Assembly (NCBI RefSeq): GCF_945859705.1
Contig: NC_079134.1
Location: 122,760,620 to 122,824,619, forward strand
Source of the DNA: Episyrphus balteatus
Lineage: Eukaryota; Arthropoda; Insecta; Diptera; Syrphidae
Direction: 5' to 3'
DNA: 64,000 bases
This document shows positions 33,886 through 44,590 of this stretch, in pieces. The position numbers and the translations under genes were made by a program. The notes under the pieces are model-generated. The model ran no database searches, had not been told where the DNA came from, and saw only the letters and a list, made by a program, of their open reading frames with translations. Within the stretch, counting starts at the first letter, position 1. Each line of letters begins with the position of its first letter.

Positions 33886-34721
33886 TTTTTCGTTTTTTGG
33901 CCATAACTTTTTTGTTAAGACAAATAAAAAAAAACTAAAAAATATCGCCCCTAGATTTTTATTTAACGAAGCGAATGGCGTTTATTTTATAAAAATGTGT
34001 CCATTATTACAGTGGTGACGAAAGTCCAAAAATTTTGAAATTAATTTTTTGGTGGGTTTTGCGTTTTTTGGCCATAACTTTTTTGTTAAGACAAATAAAA
34101 AAAAACTAAAAAATATCGCCCCTAGATTTTTATTTAACGAAGCGAATGCCGTTTAATTTTTCAAAATCAGACCAGTTTTGCGACTTTGGTGGCTGTCCAA
34201 ACCTCAGCAGACAAATTGTCTGCAAAGTTCAGGATCATAATATGTTGCTTTTTTAATCCAAATCAAAAGCGCAAAATGGAATTTGCTAAGAGAAACCATT
34301 AGTTATGTTGGCCACTAAGATTTTGAGATATCAAAAATTTCTATTTATAATATCTTTAAAAGACGGCGTTTTGAGATTGCATTTTGCATAAGAAGTTTTG
34401 CAAAATTTAACGGTGATGTAATTCGACGTCAAAATACCAAAAAAAAAAAAATGATCTGAAGCATTCCAAATCGAACTAAAATCCGAAAAAAAATTACGCC
34501 AACCCTCAACGTCAGCTGAGGCTCTTACTCAAACAAACATAAACATCCTTTTCAGATTTTGGAGGGGGCTCGAGCATCTGAGCTGCCTCTAAATCTTTAA
34601 GATTTACGTAAAAGTTTCAGTAAATCATGTTCATTATGATGAAATCAGGTAAATAATAGCATGATCTTGAAGGCTTGGGGGGGGCTTGAGCCCCCTGAGC
34701 CCCCCCCTCAATACGCCACTG

Positions 34722-35240
34722 CCCCTATGGATTTTCAGGGGGCCCCATATGGATCTTTCGAAGCCCACAGAATCATGTTTATGGCGTTTAAGTCAATGAA
34801 GGCCTCCTATGGATCTTTAGGGGCCTACCGAATTCTGTTTGTGGGCCCCCTATGGATTTTCAGGGGGCCCCATATGGATCTTTCGAAGCCCACAGAATCA
34901 TGTTTATGGCGTTTAAGTCAATGAAGGCCTCCTATGGATCTTTAGGGGCCTACCGAATTCTGTTTGTGGGCCCCCTATGGATTTTCAGGGGGCCCCATAT
35001 GGATCTTTCGAAGCCCACAGAATCATGTTTATGGCGTTTAAGTCAATGAAGGCCTCCTATGGATCTTAAGGGGCCTACCGAATTCTGTTTGTGGGCCCCC
35101 TATGGATTTTCAGGGGGCCCCATATGGATCTTTCGAGGCCCACAGAATTATCTTTATGGCCTTTAAGTCAATGAAGGCCTCCTATGGATCTTTGGAGGCC
35201 TACCGAATTCTGTTTGGGGGCCCTATATGAATCTTTCGAG
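34722..35240. repeat. 125-bp satellite array (right part, after the insertion)
   Basis: About four more monomers, continuous with 29186-31483 apart from the hAT-like insertion and its duplicated CCCCTATG. The last unit degenerates at about 35200-35240 (gggggccctatatgaatctttcgagg). Confidence 0.95.
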
Positions 35241-35828
35241 GCAAAAAACAACAAAAACTTTATCTGTATAGATTTTTGAAAAATCCAGATAATTATCCAG
35301 ATTTTACTTTCTCTCGATAAAAACAGTGGTGCCAAGATACTTTATTTGTTGTGTTAAGCCTGAACTACATCAAAACACAAAGTCAAAAAAGTACAAAAAA
35401 GTAAACACGATGTTTTTTCTTCTTCCCCCTAGTAGCTTGTTTGTATATCTCTCTTTCATTTTAAAAAAGTATTCGGTTCAAAAAGCTTGAACAAGACCAA
35501 GCTTTCGATTTTCACAATGTTTTAAAAACAAATACACTGAAACAATATTTTATATCCTTTCCGTAAGGTAGCTCTTCGATCACATAGTTCCTGTCATTTT
35601 CCAAAAAAAAAGCTCTTTTGGCAAACAATTGAAATTTCAAATACATTCGATTCCCTATAAGTCATACTGTATCACTAACGATTCTCGAGCTACTTGTATT
35701 GTTTCAACCGTCCTTTGCTTCAACAGTACCTAATCTCCCCTAATTAGAGATTTAGGTGACAAAATATGAAATAAAAGTAACAAATTGAGTTTTTAAAAAA
35801 TATTGAACTCTTAATTGATTTGTAATCC
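35241..35828. other. Spacer inside the composite element
   Basis: A+T-rich; no gene or repeat recognised. Confidence 0.4.
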
Positions 35829-37260
35829 AGTTAAATAAGGGTTTAACCTCGGAATGAATGTTAGTAGAAATTTTTTTTGCTCAATATCTTCCTTTTGCCA
35901 TTCTATAACGTATCTCAAAAGTCTAGAAAAATCTCATGTCCGCTTGTCGCGATTTCAAGGACATATCGCGAAATGGAGATTTTCAAAATTAGCAAAAATA
36001 GGCTATGGTAGTATATACACATATGATACATGATTTCAAGTTATACCTGTTTTTCATCTGTCAACTCATATTATTATAACAGTTGCAAACTTACTGCCGA
36101 AAAACCCTTAAAAGTTATGGTAGATGAACCAAATTTTGCATGAAGATTTTAGAATCCATCATTATTAAAAATCAAAACAATCCCTTACAAAAAATATATA
36201 TACCTACGAAATAATGGTATTTTTTGATGGAGGGGCAAATTTTAGGATATGCACTAAAGAAGATTCTTGTTCATCTTAGGAATAAGTGCAAATAGGCTAA
36301 TTTTTTTCATTTTAATCTTTGTTTGGATATTCTCTAACTACCCTCAAAAATCTAAAAAAATCTCATGTCCGCAAGTCCTAATTTTCTTGGTTTGAAAATA
36401 AGGTGCAGATTTTAAAAAATTAATAAGAAAAGTTTAAATTTTTATATGTATACCAACATAAGCGACATGATTTAAAGGTATTTTTTAACCCTAATTCCAA
36501 CAAAACTCACAAACAAGTCAACCTGACCATCCCTGAAAAGTAATTCACCTTATTCATGTTGATCTGACACAAATATATGAAGTGTAGTTTTCCAATTTTT
36601 TAAAATCTGCACCTTATTTTCAAACCAGGAAAATTAGGACTTGCGGACATGAGATTTTTTTTAGATTTTTGAGGATAGTTAAAAAATATCCAAACAAAGA
36701 TTAAAATGTAAAAATTAGCCTATTTGCACTTATTCCTAAGATGAACAAGAATCTTCTTTAGTGCATATCCTAAAATTTGCCCCTCCATCAAAAAATACCA
36801 TTATTTCGTAGGTATATATATTTTTTGTAAGGGATTGTTTTGATTTTTAATAATGATGGATTCTAAAATCTTCATGCAAAATTTGGTTCATCTACCATAA
36901 CTTTTAAGGGTTTTTCGGCAGTAAGTTTGCAACTGTTATAATAATATGAGTTGACAGATGAAAAACAGGTATAACTTTTTCCAGAGACGTCAGATTGTCT
37001 TAATTTTAGATTTTTTGGAATCAGCATTAAAAAATACCTTGAAATCATGTATCATATGTGTATATACTACCATAGCCTATTTGTGCTAATTTTGAAAATC
37101 TCCATTTCGCGATTTGACCTTGAAATCGCGACAAGCGGACATGAGATTTTTCTAGACTTTTGAGATATGTTATAGAATGGCAAAAGGAAGATATTGAGCA
37201 AAAAAAATTTCAACTAACATTCATTCCGAGATTTACCCCTTTTTTCTCCTTATTTTACTG
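35829..37260. mobile_element. 1.4-kb near-complete palindrome (foldback)
   Basis: The arms of about 690 bp mirror each other around about 36545. They run from CAGTTAAATAAGG and cctcggaatgaatgttagt at the left to ACTAACATTCATTCCGAG and CCTTATTTTACTG at the right. Inner matches include ggggcaaattttaggatatg (left) and its complement (right). Almost no single-copy spacer remains. The ctcggaatgaat block recurs in the next palindrome, so the two are related. No open frame. Confidence 0.9.
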
Positions 37261-37490
37261 TATTATTGCAGCAAAAAATATTTTGATTTATTAATTATTT
37301 CTTTTTATTAAGAAATGTTTTAGTGAAAGAATTGTAAAAAACAAAAATCTATTATGAGCGGAGGGAGCAAAATACAGTTGCAAAGTCGGGACTTTTCGAA
37401 ATTTCGCAAAAACTGCATTAAATCGAAAACCGTAAGAATTTGAGATGAACAAGTTACCAAATTCTGAGAGTCCTAAAGTTAGCCTATCTG

Positions 37491-39215
37491 CCTATCAGAG
37501 TTGTAAAAGATTGCAATCTTTTTTGAATGCAATCTTTAATGACTTCAATCAAAAGATTGCATTCATTGACTTACATTTGAGACTTAGACTTCAAATTTTG
37601 CAATCACCAATCATTTTCCATGAAATGATTGCAATCTTTTTTTTTTCTCAATCAATTGACTGCATTCAAATGATTGCAGTCTTTTGGGACTGCATGCAGT
37701 ATTTGCATTCTTTTTGCAATCTTTCCATTCCTTGGCAGTCTTTGCATTCCTTGGCAGTCTTTTGCATTCATTTGCATTCCTTGGCAGTCTTTTGCATTCA
37801 TTTGCATTCTTTTGCAGTCTTTTGCATTCTTTTTTAATTCGTTTGAATTCTTTTGCATTCTTTTGCATTCTTTTGAATTCTTTTGCATTCTTTTGCATTC
37901 TTTTGCATTCTTTTGCATTCTTTTGCATTCTTTTGCATTCTTTTTGCATTCTTTTGCCACACCCACACCAAACGTATGGATTTCACAAAAATTTTAACAT
38001 TTTTTTAGTTCAAGGATGAACTATAGTATCATTGTCTGTCCAGGAGTAATAGTACAGTCAAATACAGTGAAAAAGGGGTATGCCTCGGAATGAATTCTAA
38101 TAATAATATTTTTTTTGCTTAATATCTTCGTTTTGGCATTCTATAACTTACCTCAAAAATCTCATGTTCGGAGGTCGTGATTTTTAAGGCCAAACCACAA
38201 AATTAAGATTTTGGAAATAAGCAATAATAGACAATGGTATTATTCAATGATGAAAAAAAAACTAAAATCCAGGAAATCTGACGTCTCTAAAAAAAAGTTT
38301 TAACTCTTTTTCATCTTTCAACCTATATTATCAAAACACTTGCAAACTTACTACCAAAAAACCTTTAAAAATTATGGTAGAGTAACCAAATTTTGCATGA
38401 AGGCTTTTATATCCATTAATCATTAACAATCATAACAAAAACATATCTCTGAAATCATGTATCATATGTTTATATAATACCATTGTGGTTTGGCCTTAAA
38501 AATCACGACCTCCGAACATGAGATTTTTGAGGTAAGTTATAGAATGCCAAAACGAAGATATTAAGCAAAAAAAATATTATTATTAGAATTCATTCCGAGG
38601 CATACCCCTTTTTCACTGTATTTGACTGTACTATTACTCCTGCACAGACAATGATACTATAGTTGAACTTAGTTCTTAAAACTATCAAATTCATCCTTGA
38701 ACTAAAAAAATGTTAAAATTTTTGTGAAATCCATACGTTTGGTGTGGGTGTGGCAAAAGAATGCAAAAAGAATGCAAAAGAATGCAAAAGAATTCAAAAG
38801 AATGCAAAAGAATGCAAAAGAATTCAAAAGAATGCAAAAGAATGCAAAAGAATTCAAAAGAATGCAAAAAGAATGCAAAAGAATGCAAAAGAATTCAAAA
38901 GAATTCAAAAGAATGCAAAAGACTGCCAAGGAATGCAAATGAATGCAAAAGACTGCCAAGGAATGCAAAGACTGCCAAGGAATGGAAAGATTGCAAAAAG
39001 AATGCAAAGACTGCATGCAGTCCCAAAAGACTGCAATCATTTGAATGCAGTCAATTGATTGGGGAAAAAAAAAGATTGCAATCATTTCATGGAAAATGAA
39101 AATGATTGCAAAATTTGAAGTCTAAGTCTCAAGTGTAAGTCAATGAATGCAATCTTTTGTTGGAATTGTGTAACTGAATGGCAATGACTGCATTCACAAA
39201 AGATTGCATTCTATC
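37491..39215. mobile_element. 1.7-kb palindrome with GCATTCTTTT minisatellite arms
   Basis: The arms mirror each other around about 38350. The outer part carries gattgcaatctttt and a tandem tgcattctttt minisatellite (about 37730-37960 on the left, complement about 38755-38960 on the right). Next inward is ccacacccacaccaaacg and its complement. Innermost is a foldback (about 38045-38650) related to the 35829-37260 palindrome (cctcggaatgaatt, then aaaacgaagatattaagc). The long Phe/Cys/Ile- or Lys/Asn-rich frames on both strands come from the minisatellite. Confidence 0.9.
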
Positions 39216-40513
39216 AGCATATTTCGTTTGATCCATTACTTTTGGGACACGATGTGTATACAAAATATTTAACAAATTTTTAGCAAACACGAGTTGTGGT
39301 ATAATTACGGTGACCATATTTCTGGGAGCAAAACCCGGGACAAAAAACATTATAAAATCGTAATAGAATGCATAGATAAAATTGCTTAGAATATCAAAGC
39401 TTTTTATGTACCTGATAACTCACAAAAATATTTTTAATTTAATTTTATAAGAATTTTAATATCAATTTAAAAAATGATATAAAATTTAATTAATTTGTCG
39501 AAGTACCTAATTTACCGGTTCAGTAAAAGGTACTGTTAGTAACTGTTAAAAATATTATTTTTTTTTTTTTGTAACATGTAATTAAAAGTTTTGAAATTTT
39601 AAAGGGTTCATTACTCAAAAAACTTTTTCTTGTGAAGCTTTAACATGACAAACAAAAGCACTGGATAAATTCACGAAAACTTTTAAAAATAAATGCTTTT
39701 ATTTGAAAAAATAAATGATTTTTAGCATTTACATTTTCCAAACTTGGTCAATTAATAAAAAGGTACAATTAATAAAAAGGATTATCACCGACTAACTTCT
39801 ATAAGTCGGTTAATGTGGTTGCAGTCCTTGTAAAATGCCACATGTTCCGAAAAAATAGATAAAACGTCCTTAACAAATATTCCTGACAGACCAACCCCTT
39901 ATATTTTAGAAAAAGAAGGTGCAATAAAGACGAGATCGTTAATAAAACATCAAGCTCTTCAAATGTCTCTGTTAAAAAATATTTCTAATGTTTTTTATTT
40001 ATATTAAGAACATACATACATTTTGAAAAAAAAAAAATTGTTTCTAATTATTTTTCGACCACTGTATATAAAACAACAATTCCTGCATATCAACTTTTAT
40101 TTTAAAATATTTCGAGTAAGCAAATAATTATGTAAGTATTTTGTGGCCCTTTTCCTAAAAGTCCCGGAAGGCCCTTTGACTCCCAGTCCGCCCCTGTCTC
40201 CAAGTACCATACGTAATAATCTGTTTGTATGACATAAATTCGCTATAAAATGTTAAACTGAATGTATACCAGCACAGTTTAGTAGCTGTTTGGATAGGTA
40301 CATTGAAGTCTGAGACCGAAATTAATCAGAAACATTGTGTATCTGAAATGATGTCTAGGTAGCTAACTTTTTGATGATAATGAGAGGTCAAACGTCAAAT
40401 ATCTCTGCGAGGTCTTTGAAGTAGGATGATTCGTGTTCAGCAAACCTCACAAAAATTTATTTTTCAGCACTGAAAGATTTTTATATAAACTATATTTTTT
40501 ACAAAACTTACCG
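39216..40513. other. End of the composite element and intergenic
   Basis: At 39309 GGTGACCATATTTCTGGGAG followed by CCCGGGACA looks like one end of another hAT-like repeat, but no partner end was found. Apart from the composite element's right terminus at 40196, nothing else is assigned. Confidence 0.4.
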
Positions 40514-40627
40514 ATTTGGTATCGTGAATAATCAAACTCTTCCGAAAATAACAGATTACTTGAGCTTGGTAGGCTTGCAGAGTGCTTTCATGATATAGTG
40601 GGTCGAAGTTTTCCAGATCCATTAGCT
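40514..40627 (-). CDS. Possible protein-coding exon, unknown gene
   Basis: On the minus strand an acceptor (tttttag) at about 40630 is followed by ATG and an open frame MDLENFDPLYHESTLQAYQ, then VICYFRKSLIIHDTKS. It stops at a consensus donor GTAAGT (40513-40508). The composition looks protein-like and both splice sites are good. A following exon could be the frame AEHESSYFKDLAEIFDV-stop near 40400-40440, but its phase does not fit the donor without another exon. I do not recognise the protein. It does not resemble the missing CFAP53 N-terminus. Confidence 0.35.
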
Positions 40628-40639
40628 AAAAATTATTTT

Positions 40640-41930
40640 GTCAGAGGACTTAACTTTTATTTTTTCATGGATTCGTATTTACAATTATAATTAAATATGT
40701 CAGCTTGAGCACGAAAACATTTTAAAAATTGTTAAAGTAGTTGAGTACAAATATAATAATATGTATACATTTTCAGCAACTTCTATACTCCGTGCCGCAT
40801 TGGACCTACTCGAGCATTTAACTTTATTTAAATGTGAGCTCTTTTAAAGCTCGTATAGAAGCAATTTATGTTCATCTTATCAAAGTAGGTTATCACTTAA
40901 AACAGGAGTGTTTTTTGTATAACCATTCAGCCACATTTATAAAATATTTCCTCCTCCAAAACGTTTACAAATGACTCTATTTTGCTTGACCATTAGAAAT
41001 ACCGGTAGACATAGACAGACGCATAGTCTATTGCGCATGCACGGCTCTTTTACTATTGCTTTGGTGGTGAAAACAAATTAATTGATTTTTTCAATAATAT
41101 TATTAATGACTGAGCTCGGGAAGATTAGCTCGGGGCTAATACAATCTAATGCACACTTTAATAACGAAGCGCTCACGCTGCTGCTTGATGCGCTTGGCGA
41201 TGGCCGAAGATGGCTTGTAGCAGTTTCCAGGTGTGCAGATGCATTTGCATAATTTGTGTTCGCTTCGTGATTTTATGGGGGCCTTAGCCCCATGTCGGCT
41301 TACATAGACTTGAGATGTGCATGTGCTTGAGACACGATGATGAAGTTGTCATAACTTCGAGCTTCCATTAGAATACATCAGCAACAACAACTGCAGCTTG
41401 ACTTCTTCGTGCTTAAAGGTGGAGTGCAGACTCACATCTTTATCTCAATCTTAGCATCTTATTCTTACGTTTTCTTCTTGCAAAGATGACACATTTAAAT
41501 TTACTGGATAATAAAAGTTAATCGTTATGATATGAACAAGTATTTGTATACATACATATATTTGTTTTTTTTTTTTGTGAAGTTATGAATGAAATTGCAT
41601 ATATGAAAACTCTTAATAGAAAACATATTGAAAGAAAATTTGGATCTTAATCTTTAGGTTTACGTTGTATATCAATAAATTACGTTAATTAGGTATTTTG
41701 GTAATTTAATGTTTGATTTTGTTCCCATATTTGGCATACTTTGCATATTTCAAAATTCAAACATATCTATTCGTACTTTAATAAGTCCACAGTTGGTAGT
41801 GTAACTGGAATTTAAAATGCACTGTAAACCACTACAAGTGGAAGTGGATTGTAAACATTTTTCTTCCCTTTGAAAAGGGAGCCAATCTAACGTGGTTATT
41901 ATAACCATCTAGTATTGTTAAAGCAATGAA
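40640..41930. other. Non-repetitive intergenic or intronic sequence
   Basis: The 41000-41500 part is more G/C-rich and free of visible repeats (gcttgatgcgcttggcgatggccg and an ATTTGCATAA octamer-like site at about 41247). It could be regulatory, but that is only a guess from composition. Confidence 0.3.
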
Positions 41931-41959
41931 TAGCAGCTCTATCCTGCTGAAAAATAAAC

Positions 41960-42056
41960 ACTATTGAAGCGATTTCTGTTACAAAAATGGTAAATACTAA
42001 TGCTCAGGTAGGAATCCTTCAGAATCATGGCATCATGAACACATCCTGCCATCCTG
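41960..42056 (-). pseudogene. Harbinger-like transposase scrap flanking the Harbinger insertion
   Basis: Immediately outside the left end of the 42057-45026 element the minus strand reads RMAGCVHDAMILKDSYL. This fits the W-P-G-S-x-H-D-A/S-x-I-L-x-x-S region of DDE_Tnp_4 (Harbinger) transposases. It is not part of the inserted element, so it may be an older related gene that served as the target. It is short, so the call is tentative. Confidence 0.4.
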
Positions 42057-42298
42057 GGGGCCAATTCTGTTTCTGTGAATAAGTGAAACGAAAAGCATTT
42101 CACTTTTTCAATCATAAATTTGATTCTCGTTCTGTGAAAAAAATGAAAACAAACATCAAAATTATTCATATATGAATATTTGTATTTCACTAAATTATTC
42201 AATTGTGAATGTTTAAGTCGAAACTTTGAAACATATTAAATGGATAATTTTTTGAAAAAAAAGTAGAGGCAAGAGCGTAACAAAAAGTCAAAGAGATC

Positions 42299-43030
42299 GG
42301 GTCAAAATTCTGGCTTCAAAATTCTGCTTTTCAAAATTCTGACTTTTTAGCGAAAATTCTGTTTTTCAAAATTCAGCTTTTTTTCTACTCTGTTTCAAAA
42401 TTCTGCTTTTTAAAATTCTGCTTTTCAAAATTCTGCCAGCATTATATTTGAACAAAAAAATTCTGCCAATTCTGTTTTTTTTTTTTATAGCATATGCACT
42501 GGCTAAAGAAAAATACACCTCATTAATGTAATTCAACATTGGTACTCTCCTAATTTTTTTTATTTAAGTGTCCCAAATATTTTTTGAATTCCATTATGTA
42601 CTGACTTTCTTTCAAATAAAATATGTAAACTAATTGGAACCGATGTTGTATGATACAAAATATTCCTTTTCTTATTCAAATTTTTGAACATTCATCTTTA
42701 TTTGATAAATTAATAAATTTTTAATTATTTTCGGAAATGTTTTATATTAAACCTTTTCTTAAAATTTTCAAATTTATTCATTCATAAAACAAAAATTACC
42801 TAATACGCATTTAAAAAATGACAAATTTTCAAAAAGATGATTTTACAGAATTCTGCAATAAATTAAAAAAGGGTTTGGAAAATGTTAAAAAGCGCGCGCT
42901 TTTTAACATTTTACAAACCCTTTTTTAATTTTTTGCAGAATTTTGAAAAGCAGAATTATGAAAAGCAGAATTTTGAAAAACAGAATTTTGAAAAGCAGAA
43001 TTTTTAAAGCAGAATTTTGGCCCCACCCCA
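42299..43030. repeat. Inverted CAAAATTCTG tandem arrays
   Basis: The left part (42299-42475) repeats caaaattctgctttt. The right part (42945-43030) repeats its complement gcagaattttgaaaa and ends gaattttggcccc. Between them lies the hairpin at 42861-42930. The whole looks like a nested foldback. Confidence 0.75.
42861..42930. repeat. 70-bp loopless palindrome centred on GCGCGC
   Basis: Arms of 35 bases (from AATTAAAAAAGGGTTTGG to AGCGC, then GCGCT back to TTTTTTAATT) match at 34 positions with no spacer. It could form a cruciform in DNA or a hairpin in RNA. Confidence 0.9.
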
Positions 43031-43145
43031 AAGTCAAAAGCAAGAATCCTTTTTTTTATCAAAAGATAAGATAATAGAACTTGAAGTAAAAAATTTAGAG
43101 ATGAAAGAAAAACGGTTAAAGCTAGAGAAAAGGAAGGTTATATAG

Positions 43146-43801
43146 TAGGGTGCTTCTTATATGGTCGAAATTTTTTTTTTTCGATTTTTGAATGCATTAT
43201 GTTCTACCATATAAGCGTAGAATATGATATTTTTTTTTCCGATTTTAATATTAAAATTAAGGGGTCGCTACCATTCACTAAAGATTTAAGTAAAAAAAAA
43301 AGATCAATTTCAACAAAAAATTTTTTGTTACAATACAAAATACGCTTAAGACCCGATTTTTCAATCTTCTAATAAACAGTCAGTTAACTGTCTGACGAAT
43401 AAAGATATTAGGCTCAAAAACAATCAGATAAAAATATGAATTTTTCAATTTAGAAAAATCATTCAGTTAGCTATTCTACAGAATAACACAAAATAAATGT
43501 AAAATTCAAAAATATTCAAAATTAAACGTCATTTTTATTCCACTGTATTTTTATCAAAATTTCTTTCAAAACAGCTAAAAATATAATATAAAGTACTAAA
43601 TTCTGATTAAAAATTTTAAAATTTTCTGAGAAAAAAAAAACAAAATTTGGTGTATTTTTCAAAACTTTGAATTGTGGTAGCGACCCCTAGAACGTGTTTA
43701 AACTGGACCAAATTTTACCCAATTTATATTTAAGGCAGAAAGAACAAAATGAAAGGGTGTCCCATTAAAATTTCGAAAATTGATTTTTAAGAAGCACCCT
43801 A
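43146..43801. mobile_element. hAT-type MITE (656 bp), target duplication TTATATAG
   Basis: TAGGGTGCTTCTTA at 43146 and TAAGAAGCACCCTA ending at 43801 are perfect inverted termini. A perfect 8-bp duplication TTATATAG flanks it (43138-43145 and 43802-43809). The interior includes a piece related to the MITE at 20553-20964 (aaacagtcagttaactgt). It is nested in the Harbinger element. Confidence 0.92.
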
Positions 43802-43944
43802 TTATATAGCCTTAGAAAACCTCCAAAACACTTTGGCCAATTTGTTGAATGCAATAAAAGAATACATTTTTGTTTAAATTTGATATTTTTATTTAACTTT
43901 TTTTTAAATTTTTATCTAGGGAAATTATTTCTTACAATTTGCTC

Positions 43945-44590
43945 TCGAATATTTCATCCTTCTCCTAAAACATTGCACTCATTACTAAAATTTCCCCTTA
44001 TATACATTTCCGTTTCCTCTTGAAATTCATCCTGAAGAATATAACGTTTCCAAGGTGGTTTTTGTTATGGAACATCTCCAAATATAGGAATCGTGAGAAG
44101 TGCATTACCACTAAAAATCAAATGATCTGCACCACATTATGATTTGCACATTTTTCGAATGTCCCCTTTTTTGCAGTAATAAACGTGTTCTATTTCTTTT
44201 CTTGGTGTTGCAATTTTCATGCGCGTACCGTCGATTAACAATTTAACACCCGGGAAATCTGCGATGCTGAAAAACTACCTTTTGATCTCCAAAAACTGTT
44301 CGGCTCTTGGGAATTTTACGTGTCGGTTTGCAATGCAATTCAATGGAATTGCAACCTATGCAATGCATGAAGAAACTGATGTTTGGGATAATGAAGATAA
44401 GTAATCTTGAACCACAGCTCGTTGGAAGGGTCCTTGCGCTAAAAAGCAATGAACAAAGTACTTCAGTGTGCGCTGGAAGTGCATGTATTCTTGATGATGA
44501 TTCAAGAAATGGGATTATTTCATCTATTAAAATTCTGCATAAACGTTTTGGAAAGTGGTATAGCTGTATGAAATGTTCCTCCGTTATCAT
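43945..44590 (-). pseudogene. Harbinger (HARBI1-like) transposase pseudogene
   Basis: Minus strand from 44590: FIQLYHFPKRLCRILIDEI and ALPAHTEVLCSLLFSA match the N-terminal helix region of HARBI1-like transposases. After frame shifts it continues FPGVKLLIDGTRMKIATP (the first catalytic Asp in the DGT motif), YYCKKGDIRKM, and later LLTIPIFGDVP-x-QKPPWKRYIL. These follow the order of the DDE_Tnp_4 domain. There are several stops, frame shifts and a deletion of the P-G-S-x-H-D region, so it is inactive. Confidence 0.8.

Larger units (their letters stand above)
32290..34246. mobile_element. Foldback with asymmetric 171-bp tandem arms
   Basis: The outer arms are inverted copies (CTGAACTTTGCAGACAATTT at about 32313 and its complement near 34235, then GGACAGCCACCAAAGTCGC and its complement). 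The left arm carries about 5.7 tandem copies of a 171-bp unit (32383 to about 33350). The right arm carries about 1.6 inverted copies of the same unit (about 33890-34160). The single-copy core between them contains a decayed transposon protein on the minus strand. Confidence 0.85.
31484..34721. mobile_element. hAT-like element (3.2 kb) inserted in the satellite, duplication CCCCTATG
   Basis: CAGTGGCGTATCCAG at 31484 and its partial complement ATACGCCACTG ending at 34721 are the termini, with G-rich and C-rich blocks just inside. The satellite sequence CCCCTATG is duplicated on both sides (31476-31483 and 34722-34729), and the monomer phase resumes after it. This proves insertion into a pre-existing array. 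The element carries a large foldback (32290-34246) and no hAT transposase. Confidence 0.92.
29032..40196. mobile_element. 11.2-kb hAT-bounded composite element, target duplication TCTCCAAG
   Basis: CAGGGGCGGACTGG at 29032 and its exact complement CCAGTCCGCCCCTG ending at 40196 are 14-bp terminal inverted repeats. They are followed inward by partly matching CCCGG and GGCC-rich sequence. A perfect 8-bp direct repeat TCTCCAAG flanks it (29024-29031 and 40197-40204). The ends and the duplication length fit hAT elements. There is no hAT transposase inside. The cargo, in order, is a 125-bp satellite split by another hAT-like insertion, a 1.4-kb palindrome and a 1.7-kb palindrome. It is either a non-autonomous element that accumulated insertions after landing, or one mobilised with cargo already present. 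Confidence 0.85.

Noticed and set aside
37445..37997. Long open frames (107-130 codons) rich in Phe, Cys, Ile or Lys, Asn
   Set aside because: They are read-through of the GCATTCTTTT minisatellite, appear on both strands and mirror frames at 38691-39099.
39309..39350. GGTGACCATATTTCTGGGAG...CCCGGGACA as a hAT-like element
   Set aside because: Looks like one terminus, but no matching second end or duplication was found.
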